Assembly: GCF_014203235.1 (NCBI RefSeq)
Contig: NZ_JACHIN010000006.1
Span: forward strand, 186,001-250,000
DNA length: 64,000 bases
From: Nonomuraea endophytica
GTDB taxonomy: Bacteria; Actinomycetota; Actinomycetes; Streptosporangiales; Streptosporangiaceae
Direction: 5' to 3'
This document shows, one piece after another, positions 1 to 7,390 of the stretch (the first letter of the stretch is position 1; each line of letters starts with the position of its first letter). The notes under the pieces are model-generated. The model saw nothing but the letters and a program-made list of their open reading frames with translations, was not told the origin of the DNA and did not search any database. A program made the translations under genes and the position numbers.

Positions 1-153
1 GTCCTGGAGGGCGAGGAGCCGGGCGCCGAAGCCCTCGGCCGCGATCCTCGCCCGCGTCGCCTCCCACACCCTCGGCGGCTCGCCGGCCAGATCGCGCTCG
101 ACCTGCCAGCGCAGCGCCGGATCGGAGTCGCGCAGCCATGCGATCACGTCCAT
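1..153 (-). CDS. Squalene-cyclase-like protein, N-terminal fragment
   Basis: The leftward frame opens with ATG at 153 and reads MDVIAWLRDSDPALRWQVER for its first 20 residues, then runs off the left edge after 51 codons with no stop. An opening with a WL-DSDPALRWQVERDL pattern is common to actinomycete proteins annotated as squalene-cyclase or terpene-cyclase/prenyltransferase-like alpha-alpha barrel proteins. That assignment is from memory of the family and not from a search. The catalytic part lies outside the window, so the activity cannot be judged. The gene heads away from the small secreted protein at 183-575 and shares no operon with it. Confidence 0.6.
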   Translation of the reverse strand, partial: MDVIAWLRDSDPALRWQVERDLAGEPPRVWEATRARIAAEGFGARLLALQD

Positions 154-182
154 GGAGCCGACCCTATCCAGGCGCGTCCTGG

Positions 183-575
183 TCAGAGAGTCGTGCTCAG
201 GAACATGGGGAAGTTGAAGCAGTTCGGTCCGATGAGCCGCTGGACCGAGGAGATCGTGTCGCCGAACTGCCACCAGCGGTGGTGCAGGTCGTTGATGCTC
301 TGGCCGGGCAGGACGCAGTAGGCGCGGCCGCCGTTGTTGTCGTGCTGGTAGACGACCCAGGCCGAGTCGCCGGTGACCCGCAGGGAGCTGGCCCGGTCGT
401 CGCTGCCGGTCGGCGAGAGGTTGCCGTTGGTCTCGCTGAAGGTCCAGTTCAGCCCGCCCAGGGACTGGTTCTGGCCGAGGATGAGGGTCCCGACCGATGC
501 CTGCGCGGGCGCGGCGCCCGTCAGTGCCGCCACGGTCACCACCGCCGCCAGGATCGCCAGCAGGTGTTTGCGCAT
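183..575 (-). CDS. Small secreted protein, peptidase-inhibitor I36 / gamma-crystallin-like
   Basis: The reading frame extends upstream to 641, but the start at 575 is preferred. It is preceded by GAGGAGG six bases upstream and opens a clear signal peptide (MRKHLLAILAAVVTVAALTG, cleavage after AQA). The 130-residue product is therefore exported. The mature part is short, rich in Gly, Asn and Trp, and contains DNNGGRAYCVLPGQ and a WWQFGDTISSVQ stretch. These resemble the beta/gamma-crystallin fold of the peptidase inhibitor I36 family common in streptomycetes. Two cysteines (in YCVLPG and GPNCFNF) could form a disulfide. Family placement is by motif only; inhibition of a protease is not shown. 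Confidence 0.6.
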   Translation of the reverse strand: MRKHLLAILAAVVTVAALTGAAPAQASVGTLILGQNQSLGGLNWTFSETNGNLSPTGSDDRASSLRVTGDSAWVVYQHDNNGGRAYCVLPGQSINDLHHRWWQFGDTISSVQRLIGPNCFNFPMFLSTTL

Positions 576-647
576 GAGGTGCCTCCTCTGAGAGTGACGT
601 GTCACCAGAGGGGCGTGACATCCCGTTCCATCGTGGAACACCCGCCG

Positions 648-872
648 TCAGTCCCCGTCCTCCGGATACTGGAAGACGTCGTCGAGCCTGACGCCCAGCG
701 CGCGGGCGATCTTGAAGGCCATCTCCAGCGAGGGCGAGTAGCGGCCCTGCTCGATGGCGATGACGGTCTGCCTGGTCACGCCGACGCGCTCGGCCAGGTC
801 CGCCTGGGTCATCTCACCGCTGGCGAAGCGCAGCGCGCGGATCGAGTTCGTCACCTTGGTGGGCTTGACCAT
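648..872 (-). CDS. XRE-family transcriptional regulator (short HTH protein)
   Basis: This 74-residue protein is almost entirely a Cro/C1-type helix-turn-helix: MTQADLAERVGVTRQTVIAI followed by EQGRYSPSLEMAFKIARALG. It is the short YozG-like form that has no ligand domain. A longer in-frame reading to 1358 exists, but it is a shadow across the neighbouring gene. The ATG at 872 lies two bases after the stop of the membrane protein at 875-1294, so the two are very probably translationally coupled. In many Gram-positive bacteria this pairing of a tiny XRE regulator with a DUF2178-like membrane protein is conserved. The DNA targets are unknown. Confidence 0.85.
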   Translation of the reverse strand: MVKPTKVTNSIRALRFASGEMTQADLAERVGVTRQTVIAIEQGRYSPSLEMAFKIARALGVRLDDVFQYPEDGD

Positions 873-874
873 GC

Positions 875-1294
875 TCAGAAACCCCTGCGGTAGGCGACGA
901 TCCGGACGATCGCCGAGGCGAGCGCCGACAGCACGAACGCCAGGTAGAGGGCGTTGGCGATCCAGAAGTGCGCGGCTCCGGCCAGGGTCAGCGCGAACAC
1001 GCCGGCGACGCTGACGGCCAGCACGTAATACTCGGCCCGCTGGCCGTACCGGCGGATGCCGGCGTCGCGCTCGTCCTTCAGGCCCGCCTCCTTCGGCGCG
1101 GCGATCGCGGTGGCGATCGACGCCACGATGTTCGCGAGTACGGCGACGCCGATGGCGGTGAGCAGGGCCGGGATGTAGGTGATCCGGGTGACGTCCGCCC
1201 CGGGCAGTTGCCGGAGGACGCTGGCGAAGTAGACGACGGGGATCGCGAGCGCGACCGCCGCGTACACCCACACACGTTTTTCCTCGGTGGACAC
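875..1294 (-). CDS. DUF2178-like integral membrane protein
   Basis: The predicted protein has 139 residues when started at the GTG at 1294, which has GGAGGAG five bases upstream; an in-frame ATG at 1312 lacks such a site. Four hydrophobic segments are visible: WVYAAVALAIPVVYFASVL, ITYIPALLTAIGVAVLANIV, YVLAVSVAGVFALTLAGAA and IANALYLAFVLSALASAIV. Between the second and third lies a charged loop (KEAGLKDERDAGIRRYGQRA), the hallmark of DUF2178-type proteins. It is the first gene of a two-gene unit with the XRE regulator at 648-872. Its function is unknown; by analogy it may set or respond to activity of that regulator. Confidence 0.75.
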   Translation of the reverse strand: MSTEEKRVWVYAAVALAIPVVYFASVLRQLPGADVTRITYIPALLTAIGVAVLANIVASIATAIAAPKEAGLKDERDAGIRRYGQRAEYYVLAVSVAGVFALTLAGAAHFWIANALYLAFVLSALASAIVRIVAYRRGF

Positions 1295-1374
1295 GACACT
1301 CCTCCATGTCAAGAAAAACCGACATCGCCAAGGTAAAGCATCTTGGACACGGTGTCAAAGATTCTTAACATGGG

Positions 1375-1695
1375 TCAGGTGGGCGGCCTGGATTCGGTGA
1401 AGATCTCGATCAGGTGGCGGACCGCGAAGCCGGACTCGGTGGGGTAGCGGAGGTGGCGGTCGGGGTTGAGCACGTAGGTGTTGCGGCGGCCGACTCGCTC
1501 GCGGGTAAGGTAGCCGGCCTCGTGCAGGTCGTTGACGATGCCCTGGACGGTGCGCTCGGTGATGCCGATGGTGGCGGCGATGTCGCGCAGCCGAACCTCG
1601 GGATCGCGGGCGATCTCCGGCAGGACCCGGGCGTGGTGGGTGAGGAAGGTCCAGCCGGGCGGGCTTTCGCCTTGAGGTTCGGGCACGGCGTTCAC
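1375..1695 (-). CDS. Winged-helix transcriptional regulator (MarR/ArsR-like)
   Basis: The 106-residue protein carries a winged helix: DPEVRLRDIAATIGITERTV and QGIVNDLHEAGYLTRERVGR followed by the wing RNTYVLNP. Such single-domain regulators occur widely in streptomycete relatives and their targets are generally unknown. The frame continues upstream to an ATG at 1764, but that segment contains AT-rich promoter-like DNA, including a TATAAC -10 candidate (complement of 1720-1725). The GTG at 1695 is therefore chosen. It is divergent from the STAS protein gene and has no clear operon partner. Confidence 0.65.
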   Translation of the reverse strand: MNAVPEPQGESPPGWTFLTHHARVLPEIARDPEVRLRDIAATIGITERTVQGIVNDLHEAGYLTRERVGRRNTYVLNPDRHLRYPTESGFAVRHLIEIFTESRPPT

Positions 1696-1826
1696 TCTCT
1701 CGTCCCCCGCGCGACCACTGTTATAGGAACATCGTATACTGAAATATCTTTCCTGTATTGCCATTCGCCCATAGAGTAGGGTGACGCCGTTGAGTGGAGC
1801 TTCTGCCCGGGGAGATCACCGAGGTC

Positions 1827-2210
1827 ATGATGACGCCGCTGTCCTTGATGACCGTCAGCATGCTGCGTGGCACGCTGATCACCGTCACCGGTGAGCTGGA
1901 CGCCGGCAACGTCACACAGCTGGCGGACTACGTCGCCGAACGCCACAGTGAGCCGGGGCTGCCCCTGGTCCTCGACCTGAGCGGGCTGACCTTCATGGAC
2001 AGCACCGGCCTGAGCCTGCTCCTCCACCTGAGAGCCGCCTCTGGCGAGCACGGCGGCACCCTCCACCTGGCCACCGTGCAACCCCGGCCCGCCCGCATCC
2101 TCGAGGTCACCGGCGCCTACCGCCAGTTCAACATCCACCCCACCCTCGAAACAGCCCTCCAAGCCTCCGGCCTGACCTCCGCCGACCCCTCATCAGCCGA
2201 CATCGCCTGA
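1827..2210 (+). CDS. STAS-domain anti-sigma factor antagonist
   Basis: The product is a single STAS domain of about 127 residues. It begins with beta-strand LITVTGELDAGNVTQLADYV and contains the phosphoacceptor motif LTFMDSTGLSLLLHL; Ser59 (counting from this ATG) is the residue normally phosphorylated by an anti-sigma kinase. In the SpoIIAA/RsbV/BldG family the unphosphorylated form binds the anti-sigma factor and frees a sigma factor. No cognate kinase is adjacent, so the partner is elsewhere. The start could be ATG 1827 or 1830 (GAGG just upstream of the latter) or an in-frame GTG at 1794. The last codons lie in the first unit of the degenerate repeat at 2199-2385. Confidence 0.8.
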   Translation: MMTPLSLMTVSMLRGTLITVTGELDAGNVTQLADYVAERHSEPGLPLVLDLSGLTFMDSTGLSLLLHLRAASGEHGGTLHLATVQPRPARILEVTGAYRQFNIHPTLETALQASGLTSADPSSADIA

Positions 2211-2385
2211 CACACGGCGGGGCGGTAACCACACAGCCGTCACCCGCTCACATCGTGGGAGCTGTGCCATCGAGGCAGCGGCACCCCGTCATCGACGGAC
2301 ATCGCGTGACCCGTGTTGTAGGAGCACCCGTCATGGGCTGACATCGCCGGATGTGTGCCGTTGGAGCAGCGGCTCGGCGGGCTTC
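2199..2385. repeat. Degenerate 42-50 bp tandem repeat between convergent genes
   Basis: Four units begin at 2199, 2249, 2298 and 2340. Each opens with (G/C)ACATCG(C/T) and each of the first three ends with a version of CCGTCA plus five or six bases; the same ending also precedes the first unit. Units 2 and 4 further share GTGCC and GCAGCGGC at matching offsets. The first unit supplies the last codons of the STAS gene and the last unit the last codons of the agmatinase gene, so the array has grown across both 3' ends. No strong hairpin-plus-T terminator is seen inside it. Confidence 0.55.
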
Positions 2386-3368
2386 CACGGCTGAAGCTGG
2401 CCGCGCTTCTCCGCCCGTTGCCTGGCCAGGCCGGACAGCGCCTCCAGCACCACGCGGCTGCCGAGCATCGCGGTCACGTCGGCGTGGTCGTGGGCGGGGG
2501 CGACCTCGACCACCTCGACCCCCACGATCGGCAGTTCGTAGGACAGGCGGCGCACGGCGTCCAGCAGTTCACGGGAGGTCAGGCCGCCCGGTTCCGGTGT
2601 GCCCGTTCCCGGCGCCATGCCCGGGTCGACGACGTCGATGTCCACCGACAGGTACACGCCGTCGCACTCGTCCAGCGCGATCTCGGCCGCCTCGCTCAGG
2701 CACTCGGCCAGTCCGCGCTCGACAAGCTCGGTCATCTCGTACGAGCGCATCCCCTGCTCGGCCATCCAGCGCAACGTCTCCGGCCCCGGCCAGTAGCCGC
2801 GCAGCCCGATCTGCAGGAACCTGTCGCCTCTGGCCGCCCCGGACTCGATGAGCCGTCGCATGGGCTGGCCGTGCCCGATGAGCGTGCCGTACGAGCTGTC
2901 GCCGGTGTCGGCATGGGCGTCGAAGTGCAGGACCGAAACCCTGCCCCAGCCGGCCGCGCGGGCGACGCCGGTGATGTTGGGCAGCGCGATCGAATGGTCA
3001 CCGCCGAGCACGAGCGGGATCTTGCCGGCCGCCGCGACCGTGTGAACCGCCTGCTCCAGGGCGGCGTGCGCCGCGTAGCCGTCACCGCTGAGCATCATGA
3101 CGTCACCGGCGTCCTTCACCCGCAGATCCAGCAGGCTGTCCACGCCGAGGGCGAGCGACGGCCGGACGCCGTCGTGTTCGAGATAGCAGGCCTGCCGGAT
3201 GGCGCCCGGACCGAAGCGGGCGCCCGCCCGGTAGGACGTTCCTCCGTCGTACGGCGCGCCCAGGATGACCACCTCGGCCTCGTCCCAGGAGGCCGGATCG
3301 TCCAGGTCGCAAGCGGGAACGCCGAGGAAAGTGAGATCGGGACCATACATCGCGCCAAATCGGGTCAT
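2331..3368 (-). CDS. Agmatinase / arginase (ureohydrolase) family protein
   Basis: The 345-residue protein is a full-length ureohydrolase, a cytosolic Mn-dependent enzyme family that releases urea from agmatine, arginine or guanidino-acids. All metal ligands are visible: His125 in GGDHS, Asp150, His152 and Asp154 in FDAHADTGD, and Asp243 and Asp245 in SVDIDVVDPG. The closing PGTGTPEPGG loop is typical of agmatinase and guanidinobutyrase rather than arginase. ATG 3368 is chosen because GAGG lies eight bases upstream; the longer frame to 3593 runs into lysR. The start is 11 bases downstream of the lysR stop, and an inverted repeat shared with the lysR promoter lies at 3426-3444, so LysR control is likely. 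The exact guanidino substrate is not known. Confidence 0.88.
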   Translation of the reverse strand: MTRFGAMYGPDLTFLGVPACDLDDPASWDEAEVVILGAPYDGGTSYRAGARFGPGAIRQACYLEHDGVRPSLALGVDSLLDLRVKDAGDVMMLSGDGYAAHAALEQAVHTVAAAGKIPLVLGGDHSIALPNITGVARAAGWGRVSVLHFDAHADTGDSSYGTLIGHGQPMRRLIESGAARGDRFLQIGLRGYWPGPETLRWMAEQGMRSYEMTELVERGLAECLSEAAEIALDECDGVYLSVDIDVVDPGMAPGTGTPEPGGLTSRELLDAVRRLSYELPIVGVEVVEVAPAHDHADVTAMLGSRVVLEALSGLARQRAEKRGQLQPWKPAEPLLQRHTSGDVSP

Positions 3369-3378
3369 GACCGCATCC

Positions 3379-4503
3379 TCACAGCGACGGGTCCCGCACC
3401 GGAACGCCCCGCTTTTCTGCACCACCTCCATATGCTCTATGGAGCTCGTTCCAGAGCCGATCCACGACGGCGGGGCGGGGCCCGGCGGGGGTGACGAACT
3501 GGATCCCGCGTGCGCCCACATCCTGAAGCACAGGCCGGGAGACCACGTCGTACCCCTGCTCGAAGGCGAGCTCCGGCACCAGCGCCACCGCACCCCCGGC
3601 GCCGACGAAGCCGTGGATCACGCTGTAGTTGTCGGCCCGCAGCGCGATGCGCGGACGGAACCCGAGGGACTGGCAGGTCGCATAGAGGGTCTGGTCACTC
3701 GGGTCATAGGAGCCACTGGAGATGATCCACCCCTCGCCCGCCAGCAACCCAAGATCGACAGGCCCATCTTCGGCAGCCAAGGCATGGTTTCCGGGCAGCA
3801 GCAACCGATAGGGATCATCCATCAACGTCCGAACCCGCAGATCCGCCCCGTACCGCCCCCTCACCCCCGCCCCGACCTTCGACCCCCCACCCTCACGCGC
3901 CTCCACCCCCGAACCGTGGCCAGACTCCACCACCGAATCGCGACCGGACGGCGCACCCAAGCCGTGGTCGAGCTTCGCCGCCGAGCCATGGCCAGGCTGC
4001 GCAGCCGGGTCGTGGCGGGGGTTCGCGGTCGTGATGTGGGCGGGTTTGGCGGCTGCGACGTCGTAGATCAGGGCGCAGTGCAGTGAGCTGGCCCGGAGCC
4101 GGGTGAGGAGGTCTAGGGGTTCGGCCTCGGTGAGTTCGATCCGGACGTCGCTGCCCTCGGTGGCGCGGCGCAGGGGGCCGGGCAGCAGCTTGGTCGCGGC
4201 CGTGGTGAACGCGCCGACCCGCAGCGTGGACACGCCGTGGGCCAGGCGCGCAGCCACGTCCGACTCCACGCTCTCGACCCGCTCCAGCACGACCGCCGCG
4301 TGCTCCAGCACCATCGCCCCGATGTCGGTCAGGACCGCACCGGTGGGACCGCGTTCGACCAGCCGGGCGCCGAGGTGAGTCTCCAGCGCGTCGAGGTGGT
4401 AGCTGATCGTGGGCTGGCCGTAGTGGAGCCGGCGGGCAGCCCCGGCCAGCGAGCCGCTGACCGCGATCGCCCTCAGCACGTGGAACTGGCGTAGATCCAT
4501 CAT
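3379..4503 (-). CDS. LysR-family regulator with a repetitive insertion
   Basis: Residues 1-60 form the LysR winged helix (DLRQFHVLRAIAVSGSLAGA, then RRLHYGQPTISYHLDALE). The periplasmic-binding-like effector domain follows from about residue 92. The protein is 374 residues long, against about 300 for the family. The excess is an insertion at roughly residues 150-222, built of eight-residue units such as HGSAAKLD, HGLGAPSG and HGSGVEAR, placed within the first effector subdomain. The start ATG pair at 4503/4500 has no ribosome-binding site and abuts an inverted repeat, so the transcript may be leaderless. Autoregulation and control of the downstream agmatinase gene are inferred from the paired repeats. 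Confidence 0.85.
   Translation of the reverse strand: MMDLRQFHVLRAIAVSGSLAGAARRLHYGQPTISYHLDALETHLGARLVERGPTGAVLTDIGAMVLEHAAVVLERVESVESDVAARLAHGVSTLRVGAFTTAATKLLPGPLRRATEGSDVRIELTEAEPLDLLTRLRASSLHCALIYDVAAAKPAHITTANPRHDPAAQPGHGSAAKLDHGLGAPSGRDSVVESGHGSGVEAREGGGSKVGAGVRGRYGADLRVRTLMDDPYRLLLPGNHALAAEDGPVDLGLLAGEGWIISSGSYDPSDQTLYATCQSLGFRPRIALRADNYSVIHGFVGAGGAVALVPELAFEQGYDVVSRPVLQDVGARGIQFVTPAGPRPAVVDRLWNELHRAYGGGAEKRGVPVRDPSL
3426..3444. promoter_or_regulatory. Candidate LysR operator upstream of the agmatinase gene
   Basis: CTCCATA-N5-TATGGAG is a perfect 7-bp inverted repeat that also satisfies the LysR T-N11-A pattern. It lies inside the last codons of lysR, 58 bp upstream of the agmatinase ATG. 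The same core, TCCATA-N5-TATGGA, recurs directly in front of lysR at 4503-4519. Confidence 0.6.
3912..4055. repeat. 24-bp coding minisatellite inside lysR
   Basis: Six diverged units with exactly 24-bp period start at 3912, 3936, 3960, 3984, 4008 and 4032. Compare AGCCGTGGTCGAGCTTCGCC (3960) with AGCCATGGCCAGGCTGCGCA (3984). A (G/A)TGG core recurs at 3916, 3964, 3988, 4012 and 4036. The period preserves frame and yields octapeptide repeats in the LysR product. Confidence 0.75.
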
Positions 4504-4519
4504 CCATACATGCTATGGA
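4503..4519. promoter_or_regulatory. Candidate LysR autoregulatory operator
   Basis: TCCATA-N5-TATGGA abuts the lysR start codon and lies between lysR and the 3' end of the hydrolase gene, which it slightly overlaps. It matches the core of the repeat at 3426-3444. Confidence 0.55.
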
Positions 4520-5940
4520 GGGAAGGTGGTCAGCTCGCCGTACGTGGACAGGGTCTTGGCCAGGTCGGTTCCCTTGCCGCGGAGCGTGGTGTCCAGGAAG
4601 GCGGCGGTGACGGCCGAGGTGAGGCGGGGCCCGGCGGTGCGTTCGGCGGAGCCGATCAGTGAGGGCAGTGGCGGCAGGTAGAGGGGCGCGTCGGTGAAGG
4701 TCAGGTGTGCCGAGCCGGGGACGGTGAGCCGGTAGCTCGCCGCCGTGCTGAGGTCGAGCACCCGGGTGAGGCGGGAGAGGTAGTCCTGCTCCTCCCCTGG
4801 CCCGATGTCGTGTGTGAGCGCGAGCACGGGCTGACGGAACGGCTGGGCTACGGGGTCGCGCGGATAGCCGTCCAGCACGATGACCGCGGCGAACCGGGTG
4901 TCCTGCCGCGCGGCCTGCAGTGCGGCGGCGCCGCCGAGGGAGTGGCCGGTCGCGGCGGCCCGGTTCAGGTCGAGGCGTCCGGCCAGCGGCCCTTGGATCT
5001 CGCCGCTGTGCATCCGGCCGAGCTGTGTGAGCACGAAGCTGAGGTCGCCCGCGCGGACCGCCGTCCACCCGGCCGCCAGCCGCTCGTCCTCCGCGTCGTC
5101 ACCGGTCGCCGCCAGCCGCGTGCGTACGGCCCTGCCGTCGTCGAGCACGACCACAGCCGAGTCGTAGGGATGGTCGACCCCCGCCACCACGTACCCCCGG
5201 CTGGCCAGTTCCTCGGCCCAGGCCGTGTTCTGGGTGCGCACCCCGCCGAGCCCCGGCGAGAAGAGCACGACGGGAAACCGCTCACTCCCGCCCGCCACCG
5301 GAGCCTCCGGCGTCGAACGCGCATGGGCACGCGCCACCTCGTCGAGCGTGAACCCGGGCACCCCGAGATACGCCGCGGCGCCCGCGGCCACGATCCGCGC
5401 CTCCTCCGCCGTGCGCCCGAGGTAGCGGCTCTGCCGGGCGCCCGTGGAGTCACTGGAGGGGTACCAGAGCTGGACCACGACCGTCCGCTGGTCACCGGCC
5501 TTGGCGGTGGCGGTCTCCTCCCGGTCGGCGTCGGTCCACTGCACCACGGTGGTCCCGACCGCGTACGCCCCAGGCGGCTTCGGAAACACCGGCAGCGGCA
5601 ACGCCCACGACGCCCCCGTGCCCGCCACGACCAGGCCCAGACCGGCCACCGCCCCCGGCAGCGCCGCCCACCACCGCGCCCTGCGCACCGGCCGCCCGGC
5701 CCGCGCTCTCATCAGCACGAACCCCGCGAACGCCAGCGCCACTCCCCCGGCGGCCAGCACCGGAACGAGCTGCCAGCGCACCCCGAACACGGCCAGCAGC
5801 ACCGCGCACACCGCGAAGACGGCCCCGGCCGCCAGCGCGATCGGCCGCCGCGCGGGAGGCGGGAGCCAGCGGGCCAGCACCAGCGCCACGACGGCCAGGA
5901 CGGCAAGGATCTCCACGAGAGACAGCCCGAGAATCGTCAC
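4513..5940 (-). CDS. Membrane-anchored alpha/beta hydrolase, PAF-acetylhydrolase-like
   Basis: The product of 475 residues starts at GTG 5940; an in-frame ATG at 6051 would add an arginine-rich stretch lying over the promoter of the next gene. The N-terminal third holds about four membrane helices (LVEILAVLAVVALVLARWL, IALAAGAVFAVCAVLLAVFG, LVPVLAAGGVALAFAGFVL and a segment near ALPGAVAGLGLVVAGTG). The remainder is a lipase-type hydrolase: VVQLWYPS, FPVVLFSPGLGG, VAGVDHPYDS and the nucleophile elbow GHSLGG. This order matches platelet-activating-factor acetylhydrolase-like bacterial enzymes; the lipid or ester substrate is unknown. The protein probably faces the outside of the membrane. It resembles the lipoprotein hydrolase at 38908-40098. 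Confidence 0.75.
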   Translation of the reverse strand: MTILGLSLVEILAVLAVVALVLARWLPPPARRPIALAAGAVFAVCAVLLAVFGVRWQLVPVLAAGGVALAFAGFVLMRARAGRPVRRARWWAALPGAVAGLGLVVAGTGASWALPLPVFPKPPGAYAVGTTVVQWTDADREETATAKAGDQRTVVVQLWYPSSDSTGARQSRYLGRTAEEARIVAAGAAAYLGVPGFTLDEVARAHARSTPEAPVAGGSERFPVVLFSPGLGGVRTQNTAWAEELASRGYVVAGVDHPYDSAVVVLDDGRAVRTRLAATGDDAEDERLAAGWTAVRAGDLSFVLTQLGRMHSGEIQGPLAGRLDLNRAAATGHSLGGAAALQAARQDTRFAAVIVLDGYPRDPVAQPFRQPVLALTHDIGPGEEQDYLSRLTRVLDLSTAASYRLTVPGSAHLTFTDAPLYLPPLPSLIGSAERTAGPRLTSAVTAAFLDTTLRGKGTDLAKTLSTYGELTTFPP

Positions 5941-6045
5941 CCGCTCATTCTTCGGATCGCGGCCCCGCAGGGCATCAGCTCTAGGTCCAGACCTGCTTGC
6001 TCCCCTGGTATGACCTCGCCCGCCGATGTCCCACCAGGGTCTGAC

Positions 6046-6089
6046 ACCCACTAGTAGGAAAAGTGGGTAATATGCGAATAGTTGGCATA
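6046..6089. promoter_or_regulatory. Two inverted repeats with 9-bp spacers upstream of the AbrB gene
   Basis: ACCCACT-N9-AGTGGGT (6046-6068) is followed immediately by TATGC-N9-GCATA (6071-6089), ending 9 bp before the AbrB-family ATG at 6099. Both have the same 9-base spacer. They are candidate binding sites for the swapped-hairpin regulator itself or for another repressor. Confidence 0.5.
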
Positions 6090-6098
6090 GGAGGGCGT

Positions 6099-6341
6099 AT
6101 GGCGGGGAAGATGATCGAAGGCCCGGATGGCCGGTACATCGTGGGCACGGTGAAGATCGGGGAGAAGGGGCAGATCGTCATCCCGAAGGACGCACGGGAC
6201 CTGCTCGACCTCCAGCCGGGCGACACCCTGCTCGTGCTCGTGGACCGCAAGCAGGGCATCGCGCTGGTCGACAACGAGCGGTTCCGCAACTTCGCCAACG
6301 GCGTGCTGGCCGCACAAGAGTCCGCCCAGGAGGAGGGGTGA
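6099..6341 (+). CDS. AbrB/MazE/SpoVT-type swapped-hairpin regulator
   Basis: The 80-residue protein contains GTVKIGEKGQIVIPKDARDL and LDLQPGDTLLVLVDR, the signature of the AbrB swapped-hairpin DNA-binding fold. ATG 6099 is chosen because AGGAGG lies four bases upstream; in-frame codons at 6063 and 6072 sit inside inverted repeats. The stop overlaps the GTG of the alpha/beta hydrolase gene by four bases, so the two are co-translated. MazE-type proteins act as antitoxins when a toxin follows, but here the partner is a hydrolase, so a plain transcriptional role is more likely. The tandem inverted repeats upstream suggest autoregulation. Confidence 0.85.
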   Translation: MAGKMIEGPDGRYIVGTVKIGEKGQIVIPKDARDLLDLQPGDTLLVLVDRKQGIALVDNERFRNFANGVLAAQESAQEEG

Positions 6342-7390
6342 CCGGCTACCGCAACCCGTTCGTTGGGCAAAGCGACCCGTTGCCGCCCGCGCTGGCGCGG
6401 GCCGGGTTCAAGCAGGAGTTCGCCACGTTCGACGGGACGGTCATCAGCTATGTCCAAGGCCCGGAGACCGGGATGCCACTTCTGCTCGTCCCCGGGCAGA
6501 TGAGCCTGTGGAGCAGTTACCGCCGCGTCATGCCGGAGCTTTCGCGGCGGTTCACGGTCTTCGCCGTCGATGTCCGGGGCCATGGGAACTCCTCCTGGAC
6601 GCCCGGCGACTACTCCTGGGACTCCGCGGGCTGCGATCTGGCCCGCCTGTTGCGCGAGGTCATCGGCCGCCCGGCGATCGTCAGCGGCAACTCTTCGGGC
6701 GGCGTCCTGGCTCTGTGGTGCGCCAGCCGTACCCCGGAAGAGGTCGCCGCGATCGTGCTGGAGGACCCGCCGATCTTCTCGGCCGAGATGCCGCGCTTCC
6801 GCGACCGGGACCGCTGGGTCTACGGCAGCCTCGCGCACGCCGTCAGCGTGCTCGGCGACCTCGACCCGCGGCGGGTCGCCGGCATCTACCGCCAGGAGAT
6901 CCCCGTCTCGGAGACCAGGAGCGTCCGGATGCCGGAGCGGCTCGTCGGCCTGCTCGACCGGCTCATCGCCCGGCATCGGCGGCGGCGCCCCGGACGCCCG
7001 GCGAGCCTGGGCGTCCGGTGGCTGCCGCGTTCGCTGGAGGAGATGGTCCGGGCGGCGTCGATGTTCGATCCGGACTTCGCCCAGGCCTTCCTCGACGGCC
7101 GCTTCTATGGCGATTTCTCCCACGAGGCCGCCCTCCGTTCGACGACCTGCCCCGTCCTGCTGCTGCACGCCAACTGGAACCGCTACGACAACCACGGGCT
7201 GGTCGGCGCGATGGACGACGACGACGCGCGGAGGGTACGCGAGCTGGCGCCGCAGACCGTCTACCGGCGCATCGACGCCAGGCATGTGATCCACGGCGAC
7301 AAGCCGCACGCGTTCAGCAGAGCGCTGACCGACTTCGCCGCAACGCTCACCGGGGAAGCACCCAAATCCTCCGGGCGATCACACGCCTAA
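6338..7390 (+). CDS. Alpha/beta hydrolase
   Basis: This 350-residue cytosolic protein has the alpha/beta hydrolase order: strand and oxyanion region PLLLVPGQMSLWSSY, VFAVDVRGHGNSSW, the nucleophile elbow VSGNSSGGVLALW, the acid region TTCPVLLLHANW, and a late His in ARHVIHGDKPHAF. The nucleophile elbow reads GNSSGG rather than the usual GxSxGG with H or F, a variant seen in some esterases. Start GTG 6338 overlaps the AbrB stop. No membrane or export signal is present. The substrate is unknown; coupling to an AbrB regulator suggests a growth-phase-controlled esterase, which is inference. Confidence 0.75.
   Translation: MTGYRNPFVGQSDPLPPALARAGFKQEFATFDGTVISYVQGPETGMPLLLVPGQMSLWSSYRRVMPELSRRFTVFAVDVRGHGNSSWTPGDYSWDSAGCDLARLLREVIGRPAIVSGNSSGGVLALWCASRTPEEVAAIVLEDPPIFSAEMPRFRDRDRWVYGSLAHAVSVLGDLDPRRVAGIYRQEIPVSETRSVRMPERLVGLLDRLIARHRRRRPGRPASLGVRWLPRSLEEMVRAASMFDPDFAQAFLDGRFYGDFSHEAALRSTTCPVLLLHANWNRYDNHGLVGAMDDDDARRVRELAPQTVYRRIDARHVIHGDKPHAFSRALTDFAATLTGEAPKSSGRSHA

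Noticed and set aside
648..1358. A 236-codon frame joining the XRE regulator to upstream sequence
   Set aside because: The upstream part is an out-of-frame shadow of the DUF2178-like gene. The regulator's own ATG lies two bases after that gene's stop.
4237..4494. Rightward ORFs antisense to lysR and similar frames throughout
   Set aside because: They arise from the rarity of stop codons in GC-rich antisense frames and lack start signals and domain motifs.
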